Below, one piece after another: positions 8,336 to 16,408 of a stretch of DNA of 64,000 nt. The DNA comes from Legionella moravica DSM 19234. GTDB lineage: Bacteria; Pseudomonadota; Gammaproteobacteria; Legionellales; Legionellaceae. Below the pieces are notes generated by a model. That model was not told the origin of the DNA. It saw nothing but the letters and a program-made list of their open reading frames with translations, and did no database searches. A program made the translations under genes and the position numbers. The stretch lies in assembly GCF_000423305.1 (NCBI RefSeq), contig NZ_KE384000.1:167166-231165 (forward strand), given 5' to 3'. Numbering within the stretch: position 1 is the stretch's first letter; each line of letters starts with the position of its first letter.

Positions 8336-10816
8336 TCAAATGGCGCAGCGATGCACCTGGCCTGGTGAGGCAGCCAGTGGTTCGGGCGTCTCTGGTCTGA
8401 AGAAGGTGCCTGAGGAAGCCGCAAACCGAATGACGCCTTGGTCAGAGGATGTGCCCGTTCTGGTCTCAGAGTGCAAGGCGCTAAAAGCCTCTGTTTCAGG
8501 CGCCGTTCCCAAATAGGCCGAGTCGTGCAGGGGCGCGTTACGAGCCTCTGCTCCAAAAATCTCATCATAAATCCTTTTCACCTCGGGTCGAGAGAGAATA
8601 TCGTCATCAAGTTTCAGTTCACTAAGCGCTCTTCCCCGGAAGAATTTAAGTATAGCGATGAGCTCCTCATCGGTTTTTTGATCAAGGTCATTATCCCTCA
8701 AATCAAGCGACTGCAACCCCTGGGGCAATACCCGCATTATCTCCAGCAGCTCTGCGCCGGTTTTATTGTCGAGAGCAATCCTCATCAAGCCCAGAGATAG
8801 CAATCCCTCTGGCAAGGCCTGAATCATGGCCAAAAATTCTTCATGGGATTTATTGCCAATGTTATTACGACTTAAATCCAGTGATTGCAGCCCTCGGGGC
8901 AAAGCTTGAAATATAGCCAGTAGCTCTGTACCCGATTTCCTGCTGAGGCTACTATTTGACCAGACAAATGATTGCAGCCCCTGGGGCAATATCTTAATCA
9001 TATCCAGAAGCTCTGCGCCGGTTTTAAAACCGAGATAATTATTTTTCAAAATTAACGCCTTCAGACATTGCGGCAATGCCTGAAACAGGGCCAAAAGTTC
9101 TGCACCGGTTTTCTTTCGTAGATCGATGTCACTTAACTTCATTTTCAGTAAATTGGATGGAAGAATTCCTGTTGCTAAAATCTTAGCTATTGGCGCTTCT
9201 TTTTTAAAAGAAACTGAGGTGATGGAGCCAGCAAAAGATGCAGAAAGCTCAGGATCTTCCAATGAGTCCAGCTGGAAAGGATGAAGACCGTTAAGGGTCA
9301 AATGATTTTTATCCACGTAGGGACATTGCAACAATATGTCGAAACAATCACGATGCCCGAGTTTTATGGCGAGATGCAGGGGCGCGTACCCGTTGCTGTC
9401 ATATCCGTTGTATAAATCTTTATTGTTTTCTACTTTTGGATGATTCAGAAGAAAGGTCAACATGGCTGGATTATTTGCATAAACAGCCAAGTGCAACACA
9501 TTGAATTCCCCCCCTCTACGAAGCAGATTCTCTTTGGGGTCAATTTTGAGCAGCTCATCAATAAGCTTTATTTGGCCACATAGAACAGCCAGGTGAAACG
9601 ATTTAACCGACAACGCCTCATCACCGACTTTTATATCGACAGGCTGCTCTCGCGCAAATTGGCCATGATGCGCCAACACTTTGATGCAATCTATATGGCC
9701 CTGCAAGACAGCAATATGCACCGGCTGTAGTCCACTGGCCGTTTTCTCAAACAATGAGGCTCCCGCTCGAATCAATAATTTTGTGGTTTCGCAATGACCC
9801 TTATACACAGCATAATGGAGCAGACTCTGTCCCTCATTATCTTTAGCTTCAACCGAAATCATGTCCTCATCTTTATCCAAGAAAGGTGCCATAAAAGTCG
9901 CAGCATCTCCTTTAGCCAAAATCTCAAAACCTTCTTGTAAAAACGCAAGCGCCACCTTATCATCCGCTTCTATTTTTTCTGCTGATTGGGGAATGGTATT
10001 TATCATTTTCCAGGGAGAGTTCTCTTCAGAAGAATCGGAACGGGAGGAGGAACTGGCTGCAGATGAAGCAGCAACTGACCGTTCAGCCATTGGCATTATG
10101 GCACTTGCAGCTGCCTGACTGGCTTCCGATACTGCTTTTTCACGGGCAGGGTCAAGAGCAAGCGGCGTTCCTGGTTCAGCAGGGACTGCATAGGAAGGCT
10201 GGGAAACAGAATGGTCATTGCTTGCATTAATTAATGCGTACTCAAATCCTGTTAAGTGTTCAATGGTTGTTATAGGTTCAGACGATAGTTCTATACTGGT
10301 TTCATTATTATCCATGCTGCTCGAATGTAGAGGAAATTGTTCGGCTAAATTTTGAAGTGGAGCATTTTCTTCTCGGGCAGCGTCAAGAGCCAGTGGCGTT
10401 GCCGGTTCGGCAAGGACTGCATAGGAAGGCGGGGAAACAGAATGGTCATTGATTACATTATTCAATGCGTACTGAATTCCCGTTAAGTGTTCAATGGTTG
10501 TTATAATTTTAGACGATATTTCCTTACTGGTTTCATTATTGTCTATGCTGCTCGTTAGTTTATCCAAAGCAGACATTATGTTATTAATCAGGAGTTGGTT
10601 TCCCAAGTAATCAGATTTAATTCTGATATAACAATGTTCAAAATCAGGTTTAAAGAAATCAAGGCCTTCAATTTTTTCTAATTGCTCTATTAAATTTAAA
10701 AAAATCTCATTGTCAGTCATGGTAAAAAATATAGCCCCAGGTCGTAAAAGGCCAACTTTTAAATGTCCCGCTGAACTATAATTTTTTTCACTTTTTGGTA
10801 AAAAACACACACTCAT
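8336..10816 (-). CDS. Ankyrin plus leucine-rich repeat protein, candidate effector
   Basis: The 826-residue protein has an N-terminal region with a 61-residue internal duplication (residues 89-149 and 166-226, both starting SS[IM]DNNETS), then a Ser-rich linker (245-265). Ankyrin repeats follow at about 328-515 (NEGQSLLHYAVYKGHCE, FNVLHLAVYANNP, GYAPLHLAIKLGHRD). A leucine-rich repeat block of about 29-residue units runs from about 558 to 745 (LPQGLQSLDL, TGAELL). Both repeat types bind proteins, so a scaffolding or host-target role is likely. GAGGGG lies about nine bases before the chosen ATG. The C-terminus is polar and without a recognised domain. Confidence 0.8.
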   Translation of the reverse strand: MSVCFLPKSEKNYSSAGHLKVGLLRPGAIFFTMTDNEIFLNLIEQLEKIEGLDFFKPDFEHCYIRIKSDYLGNQLLINNIMSALDKLTSSIDNNETSKEISSKIITTIEHLTGIQYALNNVINDHSVSPPSYAVLAEPATPLALDAAREENAPLQNLAEQFPLHSSSMDNNETSIELSSEPITTIEHLTGFEYALINASNDHSVSQPSYAVPAEPGTPLALDPAREKAVSEASQAAASAIMPMAERSVAASSAASSSSRSDSSEENSPWKMINTIPQSAEKIEADDKVALAFLQEGFEILAKGDAATFMAPFLDKDEDMISVEAKDNEGQSLLHYAVYKGHCETTKLLIRAGASLFEKTASGLQPVHIAVLQGHIDCIKVLAHHGQFAREQPVDIKVGDEALSVKSFHLAVLCGQIKLIDELLKIDPKENLLRRGGEFNVLHLAVYANNPAMLTFLLNHPKVENNKDLYNGYDSNGYAPLHLAIKLGHRDCFDILLQCPYVDKNHLTLNGLHPFQLDSLEDPELSASFAGSITSVSFKKEAPIAKILATGILPSNLLKMKLSDIDLRKKTGAELLALFQALPQCLKALILKNNYLGFKTGAELLDMIKILPQGLQSFVWSNSSLSRKSGTELLAIFQALPRGLQSLDLSRNNIGNKSHEEFLAMIQALPEGLLSLGLMRIALDNKTGAELLEIMRVLPQGLQSLDLRDNDLDQKTDEELIAILKFFRGRALSELKLDDDILSRPEVKRIYDEIFGAEARNAPLHDSAYLGTAPETEAFSALHSETRTGTSSDQGVIRFAASSGTFFRPETPEPLAASPGQVHRCAI

Positions 10817-10862
10817 AGTAGTACTCCCCTCATTAATCTTATCAAACCTGCTTTTTGGCCAA

Positions 10863-10961
10863 TTTTATTACAGATATGAGATTGACATTACCGTAGAAAA
10901 TACGGAGGAGGAAATCGATACGCTTGCCAGTATGGGAGAGGCACCAACTGGAATAAAATAA
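10863..10961 (+). pseudogene. Possible C-terminal gene remnant
   Basis: An open stretch without a start codon reads YEIDITVENTEEEIDTLASM and ends MGEAPTGIK and a stop. It looks like the acidic end of a real protein, left behind after loss of the upstream part. The frame is open back to about 10810 but that part overlaps the start region of the divergent gene. The family is unknown. Confidence 0.2.
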
Positions 10962-11039
10962 GCTTTTGTGCAAGTCTAACTCTAAAATGGGTATTCGGAG
11001 TTATCTAAAATGAGTTTATAATTCTCTTGCAACTTCTCA

Positions 11040-11297
11040 ATGATTTCTATGCTGTACCATTTTCCCGCAGCAGCAATCGATAAGTCCATAGATAAAAATT
11101 CGTTTACCTTTGGTGAGTATTTAGACTTAGACATACTCAAAAATGCTTTGGATAAATTCGATCACAACAAAATATCGGTTGTAACATTTCATAAGGAAAT
11201 TGCTCGAGCTGGAGTTGTATACGTGAGTGTCTATTTAAAACAAAGACAGATCTATTATTTAGGTCAAGATGGAAAATATTTTCTTGAGCGATATTAG
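11040..11297 (+). CDS. Small protein of unknown function
   Basis: The 85-residue protein has a regular amphipathic pattern and a C-terminal beta-like part ([28 protein letters not shown]). No family is recognised. An IS-derived element is inserted exactly at its stop codon: the TAG at 11295-11297 is built from the TA target and the first G of the element. The sequence beyond the element would have supplied TAA, so the protein is unchanged. An alternative Met four codons in is possible. Confidence 0.45.
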
Positions 11298-11626
11298 GCA
11301 ACGTCCCAAAAGTTTTTTAGCTTTCCCAGACCGAATCTGAGCACGGATTTTTCAGATTATTTCGATCTGCCCCCTCTCTCGCGCAAGGAATTTGAGTATG
11401 ATGATGCTTTTGACCTTTTCAATATGTGTTGCCTATCCGGTTTGCAAGTCTCCCTTCTCCCTCAAGGGAGAAGGGAGATTTTGACCCTTTCAATATGTGT
11501 TGCCTATCTACCCGGGTCGGACCTATGAAGATGCTTTTTCGCGGGATGAGGGTTGGGGAGAGGGAATGGAACTATCCGTGCTCAGATTCGGTCTGGGAAA
11601 GCTAAATAAACTTTAAGGACGTTGCC
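11297..11626. mobile_element. MITE-like element related to the IS5-type element at 63225
   Basis: Ends GGCAACGTCC and GGACGTTGCC form inverted repeats that extend over about 55 bp with few mismatches. TA flanks both ends (11295-11296, 11627-11628). The left end and the GATGAGGGTTGGGGAGAGGG region match the start of the IS at 63225, so this is a non-autonomous derivative. Inside are a perfect 14-bp hairpin with 2-base loop (11449-11478) and two 30-bp near-identical direct repeats (11408-11437, 11479-11508). It has no coding capacity. Confidence 0.85.
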
Positions 11627-11744
11627 TAATTACATGTTTATTAATGGTAAGCAAAACTTCAGTGGCTCATAAAATCAGGGAGTACTATCAAGGTAGGGTG
11701 ATTTTTTTATGTTCATAGCGCAACTGCGCTGCATCTAGCCTGTT

Positions 11745-13460
11745 TCAGCCATTCATGAGTTGCTCAACTGGGGCACATGAAATGCAATCTGTGCTGCTAT
11801 CAGGAGGTGGCGTAAAAAAACACTGGGAGGAGGATGACGAAAGAACTGCAGTTGTATCAGGAGCCGGCTCGAGCAGATCAGGAAAAAAAGATTGATACGA
11901 TTTGAATTCAGCTGTCCAAATCAATACGTCCCTTTCTGTGGGATTTAACAGCTCTGGGTAGCAATCCAGTATTTTTTTTGCATACCATGCATCCATGTTT
12001 CCAAAATGACACAATTCCCTATTATTGCACAAACTGATAATCCAGCAAGGATGCTGAAGTAGCAAATGCACAAACCGGAAATCTTTATGCGCCTGTTTTG
12101 CTGCTTTTTCTACAAGACGGGAAAAAAAATGGGTTGCATTTCGAAGCATCGGTGATTGTCTTGTGAGCAAATAGTCCATTGCGGCCAACCCCATAGAATG
12201 CACAATCAATTGATCTTCAAATTTCCATGCTTGCTCCATATTTGAAATGGATCGTTTGATGTCTTTACCAAACAACGACTGAACAGAAAGAATAAACTCT
12301 TTGAGGTAACATACCCATTCAGCATGTTCCAGATTGTATTTTTTGGACAGATGCACAAGCAATGCATCTTCTTCCATGGAACACAGGTAATTGGCTGCTT
12401 TAGCGATCTCAATGAACGCAGCGGATTCCAAAACCACTTCAGGAGTTGCAATTGGCATGCTCGTACTTACGGATGGCGACACAGTTTGGGCAAAGGCTGT
12501 TGCAGCGTCAAACAGAATGGCATCCCTGTCCTCTGCATTTTGCCGCAGTATGCTTTTGGCTTTGAGAATAAACTCCCTTTTTTGTGCACTGGTCAACGGC
12601 TGTTGTATGATCCATTCCATTTCATTCAGATAATACTGTATTTGCATAATCCGTTCGTATTTTTTACCTTTTGCAAACAGGTATCCATGAATGGCGCTTA
12701 TAGTTGTACCCTTTGTGCTGTTTATATCTTCTTGAATGTGATAACGTGCCCGAAACTCTGCAAGACTTTGACCTTTAAAAATTATTTTTGATAAATCCCC
12801 CTGGTTATCAGCAATAAAAGAGGATTTTTGTGCCGATTTTAATAATATTTCAGGTAAGTGGACGCGGTAAACCCCTGTTTGTATGACCGCCTGTTTTCTG
12901 CTTTCCAGAACCTCGGCCAGGTTTGGGATGATATACTCACCGGTTTCAGGGCGTTTGCCTGTGATATCCCGGGAAAACACGAGTGCATCTGTCACACAGG
13001 AATAATCATCAGTCTGTCTTTGATAACTCGTGACATAAACAGGAATGCCTGTTTTTTCATACAGCACTTCCAGATTGCCAGGATATCCCCCCAAAGAGTC
13101 ACTATACAAAAAGCACTCTTTACCACTGTCACGAATATATGCCATAAATCGGGCATGCCGAGAGCCTATCCAAATCAAAAAAGCGTGCCGCCAGGAGCCG
13201 GGCTGCCGGTGCGCTTTGGCAAGGTAAGGTTTGATCCAGCAAAAATCGTCCTCTCCTGCCGTTTCAAGAAATTGGACTTGCGGATACTGGTCATCGCGAA
13301 AAACAGAGTAATGTTTAATAACGTGACTGATGTTGGTCTGATATTTGTTATGCAAATATTGAATCAGAACAGCAACACCATCAACAGTGGGGATGGTGAT
13401 TCTACCGTACCAGTATGCATCAGTCTCTTTAAAATAAAAGGATTTGTTAAAAAAATTCAT
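11745..13460 (-). CDS. Possible CE-clan cysteine protease/acetyltransferase-like effector
   Basis: This large soluble protein begins MNFFNKSFYFKETDAYWYG; with this start it is 571 residues. In its first third the order of residues resembles CE-clan enzymes (YopJ/Ulp1 type): His in WRHAFLIWIGSRHARF (about 92 or 102), Asp in YSDSLGG (about 121), Gln in YQRQTDDYS (about 147-149) and Cys in DYSCVTDALVF (about 155). The remaining 400 residues are helical with a Ser/Pro-rich tail, and unrecognised. The assignment rests on spacing and local motifs only. The ATG at 13460 has AGGA about 11 bases upstream; a start 23 codons earlier would be TTG and lacks a spaced site. Confidence 0.55.
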   Translation of the reverse strand: MNFFNKSFYFKETDAYWYGRITIPTVDGVAVLIQYLHNKYQTNISHVIKHYSVFRDDQYPQVQFLETAGEDDFCWIKPYLAKAHRQPGSWRHAFLIWIGSRHARFMAYIRDSGKECFLYSDSLGGYPGNLEVLYEKTGIPVYVTSYQRQTDDYSCVTDALVFSRDITGKRPETGEYIIPNLAEVLESRKQAVIQTGVYRVHLPEILLKSAQKSSFIADNQGDLSKIIFKGQSLAEFRARYHIQEDINSTKGTTISAIHGYLFAKGKKYERIMQIQYYLNEMEWIIQQPLTSAQKREFILKAKSILRQNAEDRDAILFDAATAFAQTVSPSVSTSMPIATPEVVLESAAFIEIAKAANYLCSMEEDALLVHLSKKYNLEHAEWVCYLKEFILSVQSLFGKDIKRSISNMEQAWKFEDQLIVHSMGLAAMDYLLTRQSPMLRNATHFFSRLVEKAAKQAHKDFRFVHLLLQHPCWIISLCNNRELCHFGNMDAWYAKKILDCYPELLNPTERDVLIWTAEFKSYQSFFPDLLEPAPDTTAVLSSSSSQCFFTPPPDSSTDCISCAPVEQLMNG

Positions 13461-13738
13461 GCCTAACTCTATCCTGAATTTTGAGAGATATGCAACTATC
13501 CTGAGCAATCCAATTTGATACATCCTCAAATAGACAAAAGCGGATGTCTTCAGTGCAGGCGTAAGCTGGGAGGAATATACAAATTATACCCGTGTGCTTT
13601 TTAGAAAGACACTTTGATTCACAGTCACACTAATGATGAATAATACGATGAATTATTTCAGATACTACTCACAGACGAGCATATTCACCCGGTACAATAC
13701 TCCATTGCTTTTTGTATCAATACAATCCGGAGTTCTTC

Positions 13739-14818
13739 GTGAATAAATATACAAGGATATGGGGACGAATTGGAATCATTCTGTGCTTGGCAAGTTTTCA
13801 GGCTAATGCTTTTTCTCATACTGAAAATTACCCAAAAACCAGTTGGAAGCACATGGAGTCACCAGAAACATTGGGCTGGTCGAGAGAAGTTCTTAAAGCC
13901 GCCAGAGACTACTCTTTAACCATCGATACAGCGGCAGTCATGATTGTAGTAAATGGAGAAATTTTGGATGAGTGGGGCGAAACAACAACACGATTCAACA
14001 TACACTCCATTCGAAAAAGTTTTCTTAATGCCCTGTATGGCATACACATCAAAGAGAAAACGATAAGCCTTGATGCAACATTGGCCGAACTTGATATTAA
14101 TGACAATGCGCCCTCATTAACTGCTCTTGAACAAACGGCAACCGTACGTGATTTATTAAAAGCTCGGTCTGGGGTATATCACCCTGCCCTTTATGAAACA
14201 GAGAAAATGTCGTCCACACGCCCGCCACGCGGCAGTCATCTGCCCAATACATTTTGGTATTATAACAATTGGGACTTTAATGCCTTGGGAACGATTTTTG
14301 AACAACTGGTAAAAAAATCAATATTTGCGGAATTCAAAATTCGTATTGCAGATATTATAGGCATGGAGGACTTTCGCTTGGAAGATGGGGAATATATTAC
14401 GGGCAGCGAATCCATTCACCCAGCCTACCCCTTTCGTATGACCGCTCGTGATATGGCTCGTTTTGGTTTATTGTTTCTCAAGCAGGGCAATTGGAATAAT
14501 CATCAGATCATTCCTTCCGACTGGGTAAAAGAAAGTACAACCCCCTGGTCGATTGACGATACTTACAATGCAGGAGGTTACGGTTATCTTTGGTGGGTGG
14601 CCGTGAACGGCCAGCATTTCCCTGGCGTGATTTTGCCAGAGGGCTCATTCTCAGCACGTGGCGCAGGAGGGCATTTCATTCTTATCGTACCATCATGGGA
14701 TCTTGTAATTGTTCATCGCGTAAACACAGATATTCCTGAACGAAAAGTTACCAGTGAGCAATTTGGCAAACTCGTTTCTCTTATTTTAGAAGCGAGGACA
14801 CATGAGGTATCTTATTGA
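13739..14818 (+). CDS. Secreted serine hydrolase (beta-lactamase/class C family)
   Basis: This 359-residue protein belongs to the penicillin-binding/class C beta-lactamase-like hydrolases. It has a signal peptide (MNKYTRIWGRIGIILCLASF, cleavage near QANA-FS), the nucleophile motif SIRK (S90, K93) and a Tyr-x-Asn box near residues 175-177 (YNN). Substrates in this group range from esters to peptides. The start is GTG, chosen because GGAG stands six bases before it and it gives a clean signal peptide. It overlaps the next small ORF by one base (ATGA). Confidence 0.8.
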   Translation: MNKYTRIWGRIGIILCLASFQANAFSHTENYPKTSWKHMESPETLGWSREVLKAARDYSLTIDTAAVMIVVNGEILDEWGETTTRFNIHSIRKSFLNALYGIHIKEKTISLDATLAELDINDNAPSLTALEQTATVRDLLKARSGVYHPALYETEKMSSTRPPRGSHLPNTFWYYNNWDFNALGTIFEQLVKKSIFAEFKIRIADIIGMEDFRLEDGEYITGSESIHPAYPFRMTARDMARFGLLFLKQGNWNNHQIIPSDWVKESTTPWSIDDTYNAGGYGYLWWVAVNGQHFPGVILPEGSFSARGAGGHFILIVPSWDLVIVHRVNTDIPERKVTSEQFGKLVSLILEARTHEVSY

Positions 14819-14934
14819 TGATCACAAAATTCTATTGTTGTTACTATGTCAGCTACAAAGGCTCGAATGGCACCAGACATACCGCTAAGATTTTGAAACA
14901 ACTCACATCAATTGGAATTAATAAGGATTGCTGA
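14818..14934 (+). CDS. 38-residue ORF coupled on both sides
   Basis: The ATG overlaps the serine hydrolase stop (ATGA at 14816-14820) and its own TGA overlaps the ATG of the GNAT gene (14932-14936). It begins MITKFYCCYYVSYK and ends GINKDC. Two ATGA junctions in a row suggest a translationally coupled three-gene operon, and fusing neighbours this tightly by chance is uncommon. The peptide has no recognised family and may simply be a linker that keeps ribosomes moving. Confidence 0.4.
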   Translation: MITKFYCCYYVSYKGSNGTRHTAKILKQLTSIGINKDC

Positions 14935-15629
14935 TGACAACATTTAATTACAAATCAAAAAGAATTGGTAATGTATCAATTAAATCAGATACATGTATTA
15001 CCTCAATACATACAAATCGACTCACATTCAAATCATTGAATCAAGATTCGCGAGCAACCTTGGTACACAATTATTCAAAACTACTAGGTGATTCAGAAAT
15101 CGTTAAATTGCTTAATGATGGAAAAACCTGGTCTCTTGAGTTGGTTCAAACGGTTATTGATCTGAAAACTTCTGCCTGGAATAACGGCGATCCATTCAGT
15201 CTGTTTTCAATTTATGAAAACGACACGAATCAGTTTGTTGGTTCGGTTTCAATCAAAAAAGAGTTGGAAACCTATCATACAACTGGCGCCGGTCATGCGA
15301 ATGTTATAGAAATTGGATTTTTCATAGATAAAGCTGTTTGGGGCAAAGGTTATGGTACTGAAATCGCGATTGCTGCAAAAAAATACATTAAACATGCTGT
15401 TGGAGTTATTGCTGCTGAGCATGGAGGTCCTTTACCAAAGGAAATTGTAGCTACCGCCCATCCTGAAAATATAGCCTCGTGCGCTATTTTAAAAAAAACA
15501 TTGAAACACGTAGAGTCTGAGCCGATCAAAAAATATGATGGCAACCCACGCCTATTCTTTTTTAAACCATTAAAGCCAGCAAAAATTTCTACCATGGAAA
15601 CAGTTAGTTTGGAATCTGTAACTCTGTAG
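14934..15629 (+). CDS. GNAT-family N-acetyltransferase
   Basis: This 231-residue protein transfers acetyl from acetyl-CoA to an amine, probably a protein N-terminus or small molecule. It has the RimJ/RimL layout: TNRLTFKSLN near the start, FVGSVSIK (beta4), an EIGFFIDKAVWGKGYGTEI block with the CoA-binding GKGYG, and ATAHPENIASCAILKK followed by a C-terminal beta strand. A loop inserted between ITAAEHGG and the ATAHPEN strand is longer than usual. AAGGA lies six bases before ATG 14934, which decides the start over a TTG two codons earlier. It is the last gene of the coupled trio. Confidence 0.8.
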   Translation: MTTFNYKSKRIGNVSIKSDTCITSIHTNRLTFKSLNQDSRATLVHNYSKLLGDSEIVKLLNDGKTWSLELVQTVIDLKTSAWNNGDPFSLFSIYENDTNQFVGSVSIKKELETYHTTGAGHANVIEIGFFIDKAVWGKGYGTEIAIAAKKYIKHAVGVIAAEHGGPLPKEIVATAHPENIASCAILKKTLKHVESEPIKKYDGNPRLFFFKPLKPAKISTMETVSLESVTL

Positions 15630-16408
15630 CGGTAACTAAAACTTAAGGTAAAGCTAATAATACTGTCGGTTCAATTCCCATTTGATTTCATCCAGAGGAT
15701 CCGCAACACCGTCTGGTATTCTGTATGCAGTCATCTCACAAAACAACCGTTTTTTGGGGTGGAAACCGCTCTCCCCTATTTTTTAAGACATCATGACTTA
15801 TAACACATAGATACTTTTAATTTTTTGTATCAGATAGTTATCTTGTTATCTAAATACTATTTACCCAATATCATCCTTACCTGCATTAACATAATTATAA
15901 GGTCTTCCTTGATCCATTTCATCATAATGCCAATGATCAAAGGTTCTTTTCGGGCCCCCCTTTCTTTGCCCCTTATTTGTGTTCTTTTCAAATCTTTAAG
16001 AGCATTTTTCGTTATTTAAACCTCTGTTATCACAATATCAACTCTTTTTATTTAATAGCACACCTAAAATGGTGTTCTGTCAATACGGAAGTCAAAATGT
16101 TAAATTTATGAACCACCTACACTACTAATTATTTCAATGAGCGAACACCAAGTTGTGGGTTAATTAATTTGTTTAATTATTCAAAATAAGAGTGTTAATT
16201 TATTTTACTTGCAATCAAAAGACTTGCCCCCCTATCCTCTGACCTTTCGTTAAAGTTGTATGACTTATGACAAGACTGTTAATTAGTCTGTAGCCTTATC
16301 CAAGAATATTTTTATCAATAATATCATCAACATATTTTTATTATTTATTCTAGATGATAGAGTTTGAGCACATTGCTTATGTGAGTTTCCTAAAAATAAG
16401 GAACCAAA
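15630..16408. other. Long AT-rich non-coding region
   Basis: About 780 bases between the GNAT gene and a kinase gene. Only short spurious frames occur. Two runs near 16155-16200 are rich in TTAAT but do not have the spacing of a PmrA box. The region probably holds the kinase promoter; I see no repeat or RNA structure. Confidence 0.5.

Noticed and set aside
8226..8516. 96-residue plus-strand frame opposite the end of the ankyrin/LRR gene
   Set aside because: Antisense to a well-supported gene and begins inside the inverted repeat; composition looks like a shadow.
10891..10905. Shared 15-mer CCGTAGAAAATACGG, also at 57562-57576
   Set aside because: It is a short palindrome and the flanks do not match, so chance is likely.
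12324..13466. Long plus-strand frames (155 and 202 residues) opposite the CE-clan-like gene
   Set aside because: Both lie inside the minus-strand gene, have no motif or ribosome site, and the sense protein shows better domain-like order.
15825..16019. 64-residue hydrophobic frame in the long gap
   Set aside because: Starts with TTG without a ribosome site; an AT-rich chance frame.
16155..16200. TTAAT-rich tract resembling a PmrA box
   Set aside because: The half-sites are 9 or 13 bases apart instead of 11.
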